64,000 bases of DNA from Pseudomonas aestuarii (GTDB taxonomy: Bacteria > Pseudomonadota > Gammaproteobacteria > Pseudomonadales > Pseudomonadaceae). The stretch is from NCBI RefSeq assembly GCF_027988105.1, contig NZ_JAQJZJ010000001.1, positions 372,001-436,000 on the forward strand, written 5' to 3'. The position numbers and the translations under genes were made by a program. Positions 28,254 to 37,463 of the stretch are shown piece after piece (positions within the stretch are counted from its first letter, which is position 1; each line of letters starts with the position of its first letter). The notes beneath the pieces were generated by a model. It was not told the DNA's origin and ran no database searches. It was given only the letters and a program-made list of their open reading frames with translations.

Positions 28254-28666
28254 GCAAGGCGAAGGGGTTTACCCTGATCGAGCTGATGATCGTGATCGCG
28301 GTGATCGGCATCCTCGCCGCCATCGCCTACCCGAACTACACGGAGTATATGAACAGGGCCAAGCGCGCCGAGGCCAAGACTGCGCTGCTGGCGGGGGCGC
28401 AGGCGCTGGAGCGTTATTATTCGCTGCAGGGCTCCTATCTGGATGCGGGTGGCGATCTGGCCGCGGTATTCGCCAGCCAGGTGCCGGATGCCGGTACGGC
28501 TAACTACACCCTGGCGGTGCAAGGTGTAGCCACCGCGACCTCCTTCCTGCTGCAGGCCACGCGCGTCAATCGCATGGCCGGCGACCCCTGTGGCGACTTT
28601 CGGATTGCCCACACTGGTGCGCAAACGCTGAACGACGCAAGCCGCACCGTGCAGGCGTGCTGGTAG
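28250..28666 (+). CDS. pilE: type IV minor pilin PilE
   Basis: This 138-residue prepilin starts MSKAKG, then [22 protein letters not shown], a type IVa helix with Glu5. The C-terminal domain has the expected cysteine pair (DPCGDF near 115 and the terminal ACW). The ATG overlaps the pilY1 stop (ATGA). In PAO1 a small pilY2 gene separates pilY1 and pilE, and here there is no room for it. The strong terminator at 28691 ends the operon. Confidence 0.93.
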   Translation: MSKAKGFTLIELMIVIAVIGILAAIAYPNYTEYMNRAKRAEAKTALLAGAQALERYYSLQGSYLDAGGDLAAVFASQVPDAGTANYTLAVQGVATATSFLLQATRVNRMAGDPCGDFRIAHTGAQTLNDASRTVQACW

Positions 28667-28690
28667 AAATTTAGCGGGCTTATGACGTAT

Positions 28691-28719
28691 AACGGGCCGC
28701 CTTTGCGGCCCGTTTTTTT
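28691..28719 (+). terminator. terminator of the second minor pilin operon
   Basis: AACGGGCCGC and GCGGCCCGTT pair around a CTTT loop and run into TTTTTTT, 25 bases after the pilE stop. Confidence 0.95.
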
Positions 28720-28728
28720 GGAGAACTT

Positions 28729-29817
28729 ATGCGAGTGGTGATGGTGGGGGGTGGCGCTATCGGCTTGTTGTCGGCGCGTTTGTTGGCCGCGGCCGGTGTC
28801 GAGGTGTGCCTGCTGGATCAGGGCGCGGTGGGTGGCGAGTCGTCCTGGGCCGGCGGCGGTATCGTTTCACCACTCTACCCCTGGCGTTACAGCCCCGCGG
28901 TGACGGCCTTGGCGCACTGGTCGCAGGATTTCTACCCGCAGTTGGGGGCGCAGTTACTGGCCGACACCGGCATCGATCCCGAGGTGTATGTCACCGGTCT
29001 GTACTGGCTCGATCAGGAACAAGCCGCGCCCCTGGCGTGGGCCGCGCGTGAACAGCGGCCGATGCGGGCGGTGCCGGTCGAGGCGGTGTATCGGGCGGTG
29101 CCGGCGTTGGCCAAGGGCTTCTCGCAGGCGCTGCACATGCCGGATGTGGCCAATGTGCGCAATCCGCGCCTGGTCAAGGCCTTGCGCGCGGCGTTGACGC
29201 AAATGCCGAATGTGACCGTGCATGAGCAGTGTGCGGTCTCCGGGTTCATCCGCGAGGGCGAGCGGATTTGTGGGGTGCACACCTCGGCCGGCGAGATGCG
29301 TGGCGATCGCGTCGTGGTTGCCGCCGGCGCCTGGAGTGGCGAGTTGTTGCGCAGCCTGGGCATCGAGTTGCCGGTCGAACCGGTGAAGGGGCAGATGATC
29401 CTCTACAAGTGCGCCGAGGATTTTCTCAGCAGTATCGTGCTGGCCAACGGGCGTTACGCGATCCCCCGCCGCGATGGCCATATCCTGATTGGCAGTACCC
29501 TCGAGCATGTCGGGTTCGACAAGACGCCGACCGAGGAGGCCCTGGCCAGCCTCAAGGCGTCGGCGGTCGGGCTGTTGCCGGCGTTGGCCGATGCCGACGT
29601 GGTCGGTCATTGGGCCGGCTTGCGCCCAGGATCACCCAAAGGCCTGCCCTTTATCGGCCCGGTGCCGGGGCATGCAGGGCTCTGGTTGAACTGCGGCCAT
29701 TTCCGCAATGGCCTGGTCTTGGCACCGGCCTCCTGCCAGTTGCTGACCGATCTGCTGCTCGCAAATGAACCGATCATCGATCCGGCCCCTTACGCGCCAG
29801 AAGGGCGTTTGGGTTGA
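28729..29817 (+). CDS. thiO: glycine oxidase ThiO (FAD-dependent, thiamine biosynthesis)
   Basis: ThiO oxidises glycine to the iminoglycine used for the thiazole ring of thiamine. The 362-residue protein begins with the dinucleotide-binding motif VVMVGGGAIGLLSARLLAAAG, then SSWAGGGIVSPLYPWRY, typical of ThiO. Later segments VEPVKGQMI, IPRRDGHILIGST, WAGLRPGSPKGLPFIGP and CGHFRNGLVLAP are family hallmarks. GGAG lies six bases before the ATG at 28729. It follows the pilE terminator closely, so its promoter may be internal to, or just after, that terminator. PAO1 has the same gene (PA4548) before pilR. Confidence 0.94.
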   Translation: MRVVMVGGGAIGLLSARLLAAAGVEVCLLDQGAVGGESSWAGGGIVSPLYPWRYSPAVTALAHWSQDFYPQLGAQLLADTGIDPEVYVTGLYWLDQEQAAPLAWAAREQRPMRAVPVEAVYRAVPALAKGFSQALHMPDVANVRNPRLVKALRAALTQMPNVTVHEQCAVSGFIREGERICGVHTSAGEMRGDRVVVAAGAWSGELLRSLGIELPVEPVKGQMILYKCAEDFLSSIVLANGRYAIPRRDGHILIGSTLEHVGFDKTPTEEALASLKASAVGLLPALADADVVGHWAGLRPGSPKGLPFIGPVPGHAGLWLNCGHFRNGLVLAPASCQLLTDLLLANEPIIDPAPYAPEGRLG

Positions 29818-29874
29818 GGAGGCGGTGTTCGCTGCTTTTGTAGGAGGGCCGCCCCGGCGCGATGCTTTGGCTTT

Positions 29875-29907
29875 CGCGGGTTCCCATGCTCTGCATGGGA
29901 ACCCGCG
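29875..29907. repeat. perfect 14-bp hairpin (CGCGGGTTCCCATG family)
   Basis: CGCGGGTTCCCATG and CATGGGAACCCGCG are perfectly complementary around CTCTG. This resembles the dispersed hairpin GTTCCCACGCTCTGCGTGGGAAC seen in many pseudomonads. It lies in the 365-base gap after thiO. No T tract follows, so it is not a standard terminator. Confidence 0.75.
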
Positions 29908-30087
29908 TTCAGGACGCTTGGCATGGATACGAGCATTAGACGGGTGAGCCGGGCGGCGATCCGCGCCAGCCCAGCAGTGGTCGTACGAATCACCGGATAA
30001 TTAATCACCTGACTCGAATAAGCCTCCCGCGTGATCCGTGGAGTGCTCCTTGCGGCGTGGATCTCGCGGATGCATCCGGGTCGCTGT

Positions 30088-30173
30088 GATGGGTATCGCT
30101 ACGCTCCACGCCATCCTACGGGTTGGCGGTCTGGGGCCTTTGTAGGAGTCGGTTGAGCGCAGCGATACCCATC
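30088..30173. repeat. REPIN between thiO and pilR
   Basis: GATGGGTATCGCTACGCTCC...CCATCCTAC faces GTAGGAGTCGGTTGAGCGCAGCGATACCCATC. It is the same family as at 6.3 kb. It ends 10 bases before the pilR stop codon and may cap both convergent transcripts. Confidence 0.85.
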
Positions 30174-30182
30174 GCCAGCCGC

Positions 30183-31520
<1,338 letters not shown>

Positions 31521-31522
31521 GG

Positions 31523-33115
31523 TCAGCTCAGTTTGCGTGGGTGGGCGAAGGTGATGCGAAAGCAGCTGCCACCGCCGTCACGAGGTTTGTAGTTGAGTCG
31601 CGCCTGGTTGCTTTCACACAGTTCGCGGGAAATATACAGGCCCAGGCCGGTGCCTTTGTTTTCCGTGGTGAAGAAGGGTTCGAAAATGTCTTGCAGTTGC
31701 TCCGGCGGCACGCCTGGGCCGTCGTCGAGTACTTCCAGGACCGGCAGGTCGCTGCTCGCATCGCGGAACAGTTTCAGCCAGACCTGCCCTTGCGGGTGTT
31801 TTTGCGCGCTGTAGCGCAGGCCGTTTTCTACCAGATTGGTCAGTACCTGGGTGAGCTGGTGCGGGTCCATGCGGGTTTGCACGGTGCCGCTCTGGGTTTC
31901 CAGGTGGAGTGTCTGCCCCGCTGCAGCCGAGCTGCGGAACTCGCTGGCGAAGCGGTGCAGCCAGTATTTCAGGTCCAGCAGCTGTGGCTCGGCCTGGCGG
32001 CGCCGCGACAGCTGCAGGACGTTCTCGATCACCAGGTTCATCCGCCGCGAGTGGTCCTGGATGATCTGCGCCAGGCGCTGGTCCGGGCCGTGCAGGTCTT
32101 CCGACTCCTGCAGCAGCTGCGCCGCATGACTGATGGCGCCGAGCGGGTTGCGGATCTCATGGGCGATGCCGGCGGTCAGGCGGCCGAGGGAGGCGAGCTT
32201 GAGTTGCTGGGCCTGCTGGGCAATCTGTGAAATGTCGTCGAGAAACACCAGGGTGTGCCGCTCATCGTTGCGCTGCAGGGCTATGAAGCTTGGTTGTAGT
32301 ACCGGACCGTCGGCAAAGGCCTGCAGACTCGACGGGCGCAGGGTCGGGTTGTGCAGCCATTGCTGCAGGCGCTTGACCAGCTTGGGGCAATGCGGATCGA
32401 GGATCTTGCCGCTCAGCGCATCGCGGCCAAGCAGCTGCAGCGCGCCCTGATTGGCCAGCAGTACCCGGTGTTGCTCGTCGAGCACCAGGATGCCGGTGCG
32501 CATGCGCTGCAGGATCAGGGCGTTGAGGGTTTCCAGGCTGGCAACATCGGCCGCGCGTTGTTCGGCCAGACTTTCGCTGACTTGCAGGCGCCGCGTCAGC
32601 CCCTGCAGGAGCAGGGCGGCAGCAAAGCACAGGGCGCCGAGCGCCCCGGCCTGCACGTATTGGGCGCTGGCTTCCGGACGAGTCAGGCTGAGGTAGAAGG
32701 TCAGGTAGATCAGGGCCATGGCGGCGACGGCGGCAATCAGCAGGCCGATGCGTCCGCGCAGCAGGATGTTGGCGATGGCCACCGCGACGATCAGCAGGTT
32801 GCCGATCCCGCTGGGTGTGCCGCCGGCGGCATAGAACAGCGCGGACAGCAGGATCACATCGACCAGGGCCAGGCTGAATATCTGCGCCAGGTGCTTGGGC
32901 CGCTGGACTGTCACGGCCACCAGAATATTCAGGATCAGGTAGCACCAGCTGCCATAGCGAAACAGCTCGGTGTTGGCCAGCTTCAGCAGTTGAGTATCCA
33001 TGTCGCTGGATATCAACAGCACCAGCACCAAGCCGATGGTCAGGCGATACAGGTGGTAGAGCCGCAGTACGCGACGGCCCTGGATACCGCTGAGCGCTAG
33101 GGCTTCAGCGCTCAC
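31523..33115 (-). CDS. pilS: sensor histidine kinase PilS
   Basis: PilS monitors pilin in the inner membrane and phosphorylates PilR. The 530-residue protein has six hydrophobic segments in residues 25-180, a PAS-like region (about 195-300), the phosphoacceptor His in GIAHEIRNPLG and the ATPase blocks NLVENGLRYS, DDGPGVP and GTGLGLYIS. The predicted start is GTG at 33115. It overlaps the preceding zinc-ribbon gene by 11 bases. In P. aeruginosa PilS recognises the PilA N-terminal region, so sensing could still work with a pilin that consists only of that region (inference). Confidence 0.95.
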   Translation of the reverse strand: MSAEALALSGIQGRRVLRLYHLYRLTIGLVLVLLISSDMDTQLLKLANTELFRYGSWCYLILNILVAVTVQRPKHLAQIFSLALVDVILLSALFYAAGGTPSGIGNLLIVAVAIANILLRGRIGLLIAAVAAMALIYLTFYLSLTRPEASAQYVQAGALGALCFAAALLLQGLTRRLQVSESLAEQRAADVASLETLNALILQRMRTGILVLDEQHRVLLANQGALQLLGRDALSGKILDPHCPKLVKRLQQWLHNPTLRPSSLQAFADGPVLQPSFIALQRNDERHTLVFLDDISQIAQQAQQLKLASLGRLTAGIAHEIRNPLGAISHAAQLLQESEDLHGPDQRLAQIIQDHSRRMNLVIENVLQLSRRRQAEPQLLDLKYWLHRFASEFRSSAAAGQTLHLETQSGTVQTRMDPHQLTQVLTNLVENGLRYSAQKHPQGQVWLKLFRDASSDLPVLEVLDDGPGVPPEQLQDIFEPFFTTENKGTGLGLYISRELCESNQARLNYKPRDGGGSCFRITFAHPRKLS

Positions 33116-33341
33116 CAGGTTTTGGGCCTTGCTTGAGGTGGGCCTGGCTGCAATACCATTGGTCGGCCTTGGTCAGCGCTTCTTCGCGCGGCAGATAAAC
33201 CCCGCAGTGGGCGCAACGCACCATGGGCGCGGGGTTTTGCCGATTTGGCTCGGAGCGCCGCGCGGGGCGGGTAAAACGCCGCCAGAGCCAGAAAGCGGCG
33301 ACGATAATGGCTATCCAGAACAGCAGGCGGAACAGGCCCAT
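33105..33341 (-). CDS. small membrane-anchored zinc-ribbon protein (PP0621 family)
   Basis: This 78-residue protein has one N-terminal membrane segment (LFRLLFWIAIIVAAFWLWRR). A cytoplasmic or periplasmic tail follows with a zinc-binding pattern CAHC, then CSQAH 22 residues on. The ATG at 33341 gives the conserved start MGLFRLLFW, with AGAGAG just upstream. In-frame codons extending to 33482 are unsupported. I recall this as the PP0621 family found near pilS and bamD in Pseudomonas. No function is known to me. The 11-base overlap with pilS suggests coupled translation. Confidence 0.8.
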   Translation of the reverse strand: MGLFRLLFWIAIIVAAFWLWRRFTRPARRSEPNRQNPAPMVRCAHCGVYLPREEALTKADQWYCSQAHLKQGPKPGER

Positions 33342-33667
33342 AACGCTCTCTTCTTTGTTGGAAAGGCAGTTTATTGGAAAGCCTGGCAGTTTAGCCAAGG
33401 ATGTGGCGTCAGCACAGCGGCTATTCTGCTTCCCGGTTGGCAACAACCATCGGCCAGGTCCCCAGATCGTGCCGCAGGTCATGGATTACCCCGGAGCGGA
33501 CAGTTCTGCTAGCGCCTGCGGGGTGTCTCTATCGGGTGTTTGGCCCGTGAATGCGTTCGCGCCATGCTTCCCCGCCGGTTAAACCCTATGCTGAGAAGTG
33601 GACGGTGCAATGTTACGACTGAGCCGCCGGGCGCAGTCGAAGTGGGACTTATGAGGTGGAGGCAGCC
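33342..33667. other. intergenic region before nadE
   Basis: These 326 bases separate divergent genes (zinc-ribbon/pilS/pilR and nadE) and should contain both promoters. No convincing consensus promoter, repeat or short gene was recognised. Confidence 0.4.
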
Positions 33668-35299
33668 ATGAGCCAAACCCTGCGGGTCGTGATGGCCCAG
33701 TTGAATTTGCGCGTAGGTGATGTGCACGGCAACGTCGAGAGCATCATCGAGGCGGCATGCAACGCCCGTGATCAGTGGCTGGCGGATGTCATCGTGTTCC
33801 CCGAGTTGACGCTCTGCGGCTATCCGCCGGAGGACCTGCTGCTGCGTTCGAGCATGCAGCGGCGTATCGAGCAGGGCTTGCAGCGCCTGCAGGACGACGT
33901 CAGCGGCATCTATCTGGTGGTCGGCTATCCCTGGCTGGAGGATGAGCTGCGCTACAACGCCTGCGCGGTGATCGCCGACGGCCAGTTGCTGGCTCGCTAC
34001 TACAAGCAGAAATTACCGAATTACCGGGTGTTCGACGAGAAGCGCTATTTCCAGCCGGGCAACCAGCCCTGCGTGGTCGATATCAAGGGCGTGGCGGTGG
34101 CGCTGAGCCTCTGTGAGGACATCTGGTTCGCCGAGCCGATGGCCCAGGCCCGTGACGCCGGGGCGCGGGTGATGTTGAGCCTGAACGCCTCGCCGTTCCA
34201 CCTCGACAAGCAGCGCGAGCGCGAAGAGGAGTTGGCCGCACGTGCGCGCGAAGGGGCGATGCCGATCGTCTACGTCAACCAGGTTGGCGGCCAGGATGAA
34301 TTGGTGTTCGACGGCGGCAGCTGCGTGGTCGATGCCGGTGGCCGAATCAGCCAGCGCATGGCGGCCTTCACCGAGGGCCTGTACCCGGTGGACCTGGTGT
34401 GCGACGGCGAGCGGGTCAGCCCGCGCTCGGCCAACTGCGTGCCACTGCCGGAGCTTGAGGCCAGCGTGTATCAGGCGCTGGTGGTGGGCGTGCGCGACTA
34501 TGTGCGCAAAAACGGCTTCAAGGGCGTGCTGCTCGGGTTGTCCGGCGGCATCGACTCGGCCCTGACCCTGGCGGTGGCGGTCGATGCGTTGGGCGCCAAA
34601 CGGGTCGAGGCGGTGATGATGCCGTACCGCTACACCGCGCAGATCAGCCTGGAAGACGCCGAAGCCGAGGCCCGTGCGCTGGGCGTGACTTATCGGGTGC
34701 TGCCGATCGGGCCAATGGTCGAAGCCTTCATGACCACCCTGGCCCCGGTCTTCGCGGGCCTGCCCCGCGATGCCACCGAGGAAAATCTGCAGGCGCGCTG
34801 CCGGGGCACGCTGCTGATGGCCCTTTCCAACAAGACGGGCTCTCTGGTGCTGACCACCGGTAACAAGAGCGAAATGGCGGTCGGCTATGCCACCCTCTAC
34901 GGCGACATGGCCGGCGGTTTCGATGTGCTCAAGGATGTGCCCAAGACCCTGGTGTTTCGCCTCTGCGAATACCGCAACAGTTGCGCGCCGGTGATCCCGC
35001 AGCGGGTCATCGACCGGCCGCCCTCAGCCGAACTGGCGCCGGATCAGAAGGACGAAGACTCGCTGCCGTCGTACCCGGTACTCGACGAGATTCTCAAGCT
35101 GTACATCGAGTACGACCTGTCGGCCGATGCGATCATCGCCGAGGGCTTCGATGCGGATACGGTCAAGCACGTGTTGCGTCTGGTCGATCTCAACGAGTAC
35201 AAGCGCCGCCAGGCCGCAGTCGGTGTGCGGGTCACCCAGCGCGGTTTCGGTCGTGACCGTCGTTACCCGATCACCTCGGGGTGGCAGATCGGCGATTGA
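33668..35299 (+). CDS. nadE: glutamine-dependent NAD+ synthetase
   Basis: NadE converts nicotinate adenine dinucleotide to NAD+, the last biosynthetic step. The 543-residue protein fuses an N-terminal glutaminase of the nitrilase family (1-250) to a C-terminal synthetase (270-543). The glutaminase triad is visible as FPELTLCGY (Glu), YKQKLPNY (Lys) and LSLCEDIWF (Cys). The synthetase shows the PP-loop GLSGGIDSALT, and TGNKSEMAVGYATLYGD is also present. The ATG at 33668 follows GGAGG. With NadC at 59608 it represents the NAD pathway in this window. Confidence 0.95.
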   Translation: MSQTLRVVMAQLNLRVGDVHGNVESIIEAACNARDQWLADVIVFPELTLCGYPPEDLLLRSSMQRRIEQGLQRLQDDVSGIYLVVGYPWLEDELRYNACAVIADGQLLARYYKQKLPNYRVFDEKRYFQPGNQPCVVDIKGVAVALSLCEDIWFAEPMAQARDAGARVMLSLNASPFHLDKQREREEELAARAREGAMPIVYVNQVGGQDELVFDGGSCVVDAGGRISQRMAAFTEGLYPVDLVCDGERVSPRSANCVPLPELEASVYQALVVGVRDYVRKNGFKGVLLGLSGGIDSALTLAVAVDALGAKRVEAVMMPYRYTAQISLEDAEAEARALGVTYRVLPIGPMVEAFMTTLAPVFAGLPRDATEENLQARCRGTLLMALSNKTGSLVLTTGNKSEMAVGYATLYGDMAGGFDVLKDVPKTLVFRLCEYRNSCAPVIPQRVIDRPPSAELAPDQKDEDSLPSYPVLDEILKLYIEYDLSADAIIAEGFDADTVKHVLRLVDLNEYKRRQAAVGVRVTQRGFGRDRRYPITSGWQIGD

Positions 35300-35332
35300 G
35301 GGGCAGGGCCGGGCGTACGGCGCTGCGGGCGA

Positions 35333-35415
35333 AGGTAGGGTCGATCAGCGGCAACCCGCCGGCTTGTCTGCCGCGCCGCTGAGCTCCGCTGCGTGGCCTG
35401 CGGCGAGCGCCTGCC
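35333..35415. repeat. copy of the GCGACAACCCGCC repeat family
   Basis: GTAGGGTCGATCAGCGGCAACCCGCC is followed by GGCTTGTCTGCCGCGCCG and GGCCTGCGGCGAGCGC, the same order of blocks as at 45.0 and 48.4 kb. It lies between the convergent nadE and pgeF. Confidence 0.65.
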
Positions 35416-35436
35416 GGCTGGGGCGGCGTTGAAGGA

Positions 35437-36174
35437 TCAGCTGGCCAGCCAGATCAACGAAGCAAAGCGACCGGTCTGGGCCGTACGGCGGTAAGAGTAG
35501 AAGCGCGGGTCGCTGTAGGTGCAGAAACCGCCACCATAGACCGCCGTAACGCCGCGCGCCGCCAGGCGGATGCGGGCCAGTTGATAGATATCGGCCATAT
35601 AGCGATCCGGGTTGACGCTGGCAACGAAGGCGTCGGCGGCCTGCGGATGCACGGCCATGAACGCGTCGCGCACCTCGGCGCCTACTTCGAAGGCCTGCGG
35701 GCCAATCGCCGGCCCGAGCCAGACCAATACGTCCTCCGGCGCCATGGCCAGCGCCTCCAGCGTCGCCTCCAGCACGCCGCCAGCCAGCCCGCGCCACCCG
35801 GCATGGGCGGCGGCGACGCGAGTGCCGGCGCGATCGCAAAACAGCACGGGCAGGCAATCGGCGGTCATCACGGTACAGGCGATACCCGGCGTGGCAGTCC
35901 AACTGGCGTCGGCTGCCATCACTTCGCCCGGCTCGGCAGGCACCACGGCAACACCATGCACCTGGCGCAGCCAGGCCGGCTTGCAGCCCAGCTGGCTGAC
36001 CAGGCGCTGGCGGTTCTTGGTCACGGCAACGGGATCGTCCTCGACATGCTCGCCGAGGTTGAAACTGTCGAAGGGCGCGGCGCTGATGCCACCGCTACGC
36101 GTCGTGATGCAGGCCTTGACCCAGGCGGGTGCAGGCCACTCTGGCGTCAGCCAGTCATGGGCCCAGCGGCTCAC
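35437..36174 (-). CDS. pgeF: peptidoglycan editing factor PgeF (multicopper-oxidase-fold, YfiH family)
   Basis: PgeF proteins remove wrongly incorporated L-Ser from the peptidoglycan precursor. The family was earlier annotated as laccase or purine nucleoside phosphorylase. The 245-residue protein carries the conserved metal/catalytic blocks LRQVHGV, MTADCLPVLF and AAHAGWRGL, and late YGGGFCTYSDPRFYSYRR. Its ATG overlaps the rluD stop by four bases, as expected for the conserved bamD/rluD-pgeF-clpB neighbourhood. The length is typical. Confidence 0.93.
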   Translation of the reverse strand: MSRWAHDWLTPEWPAPAWVKACITTRSGGISAAPFDSFNLGEHVEDDPVAVTKNRQRLVSQLGCKPAWLRQVHGVAVVPAEPGEVMAADASWTATPGIACTVMTADCLPVLFCDRAGTRVAAAHAGWRGLAGGVLEATLEALAMAPEDVLVWLGPAIGPQAFEVGAEVRDAFMAVHPQAADAFVASVNPDRYMADIYQLARIRLAARGVTAVYGGGFCTYSDPRFYSYRRTAQTGRFASLIWLAS

Positions 36175-37145
36175 CCGATAAATGCCTCGCGATCCTGACG
36201 CAAGAGCGTCAGCAACCAGACGAAGTCATCCGGCAGCGGCGACTGCCACTTCATGCGTTGCCCGGTAATCGGGTGGTCCAGTTCGAGGAAGCGTGCGTGC
36301 AGGGCCTGGCGCGGAAACTCCTTGAGGCTCTGCACCATGGTCTGGCTGGCCGCAGGCGGAATGCGGAAGCGCCCGCCGTAGACGGGGTCGCCGACCAGCG
36401 GATAACCGACATGGCTCATGTGCACGCGAATCTGGTGCGTACGCCCGGTTTCCAGCTTGACCCGCGCATGGGTATGCGAGCGGAAGCGCTCCAGCACCCG
36501 GTAATGGCTGACTGCCGGCTTGCCGCCGTCGCTGACGGCCATGCGCTGGCGCTGCGCCGCACTGCGGCCAATGGGGGCATCGATCTTGCCGCCGGCGGTG
36601 ATCACGCCGATCACGATGCATTCGTAGATGCGGCTGACTGTGCGCTTCTGCAGTTGATCGACCAGGCGGGTCTGCGCCTCGATGGTCTTGGCCACCACCA
36701 TCAGTCCGGTGGTGTCCTTGTCCAGGCGGTGGACGATGCCGCAGCGCGGCACGTTGACGATGTCCGGTACGTGGTGCAGCAAGGCGTTGAGTAGCGTGCC
36801 ATCGGCATGCCCCGCGGCCGGATGCACCACCAGCCCCGCAGGCTTATTGATCACCAGTATCTGGTCGTCCTCAAAGACGATATCCAGGGCGATGTCCTGG
36901 GCGATCCACTCGCCCTGGGCCTCTTGCTCGGCGCGCAGCGCCAATAACGCTCCGCCATGCACGATGTCACGCGGGCGTACCACGGCACCATCGACAGTCA
37001 GCAGCCCCTCTTTGATCCAGGCAGACAGGCGCGAACGCGAGTGCTCGGCGAACAGTTGGGCGGCGACTTGGTCGAGGCGTTGACCGCCCATGTCAGTGGG
37101 CACCTCGGCGTTCAGTTCAATGGTCTGCTTAATAATAGAGGACAT
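36171..37145 (-). CDS. rluD: 23S rRNA pseudouridine(1911/1915/1917) synthase
   Basis: RluD makes the three pseudouridines of helix 69 in 23S rRNA. The 324-residue protein has an N-terminal S4 RNA-binding domain (about 18-75, QRLDQVAAQLF..HSRSRLSAWI in part). The catalytic motif GIVHRLDKDTTGLMVVAKT contains the active-site Asp. Later RTHQIRVHMSHVGYPLVGDPVYG is typical. The ATG at 37145 (MSSIIKQ) is preferred over an in-frame TTG at 37154. No strong ribosome site is visible. It is divergent from bamD, a conserved arrangement. Confidence 0.96.
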   Translation of the reverse strand: MSSIIKQTIELNAEVPTDMGGQRLDQVAAQLFAEHSRSRLSAWIKEGLLTVDGAVVRPRDIVHGGALLALRAEQEAQGEWIAQDIALDIVFEDDQILVINKPAGLVVHPAAGHADGTLLNALLHHVPDIVNVPRCGIVHRLDKDTTGLMVVAKTIEAQTRLVDQLQKRTVSRIYECIVIGVITAGGKIDAPIGRSAAQRQRMAVSDGGKPAVSHYRVLERFRSHTHARVKLETGRTHQIRVHMSHVGYPLVGDPVYGGRFRIPPAASQTMVQSLKEFPRQALHARFLELDHPITGQRMKWQSPLPDDFVWLLTLLRQDREAFIG

Positions 37146-37463
37146 GCTCGGCAACGGTGGGGGACCTGTGGGTCGGTTGATGTTTCATTGCACGCTGCAT
37201 TGCTGCGACAACTTAGCCCAGGCAAGGCGTGGGACGCCGGCGAATGATCGCCACAATAGCAAGCCCCGCGATGCGACCCGGCTGCATTTGCCGCATAACC
37301 ACCGAAGGTAGTGGCAATATGGCGCGTCAACAGGCCCTACTTTTGGTTTCGGCTACGCGCTTGTGGTTAAATACGGCGTCTTTGCCCCAGGGTCACCAGG
37401 GGCGCTCATCATAACAGGACGGCTTTGCTCAAGACAGCCGCCGTCACAGGGACGCAAGCCGCC
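37146..37463. other. rluD-bamD intergenic region with a degenerate MITE relative
   Basis: These 318 bases contain the divergent promoters. A stretch at about 37190-37340 (GCATTGCTGCGACAAC..., CCCAGGCAAGGCGTGGGACGCCGG, ending CAACAGGCCCTA) resembles the 264-bp element at 46758 in block order. It is weakly conserved and lacks a clear matching left end. No gene is seen. Confidence 0.45.
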
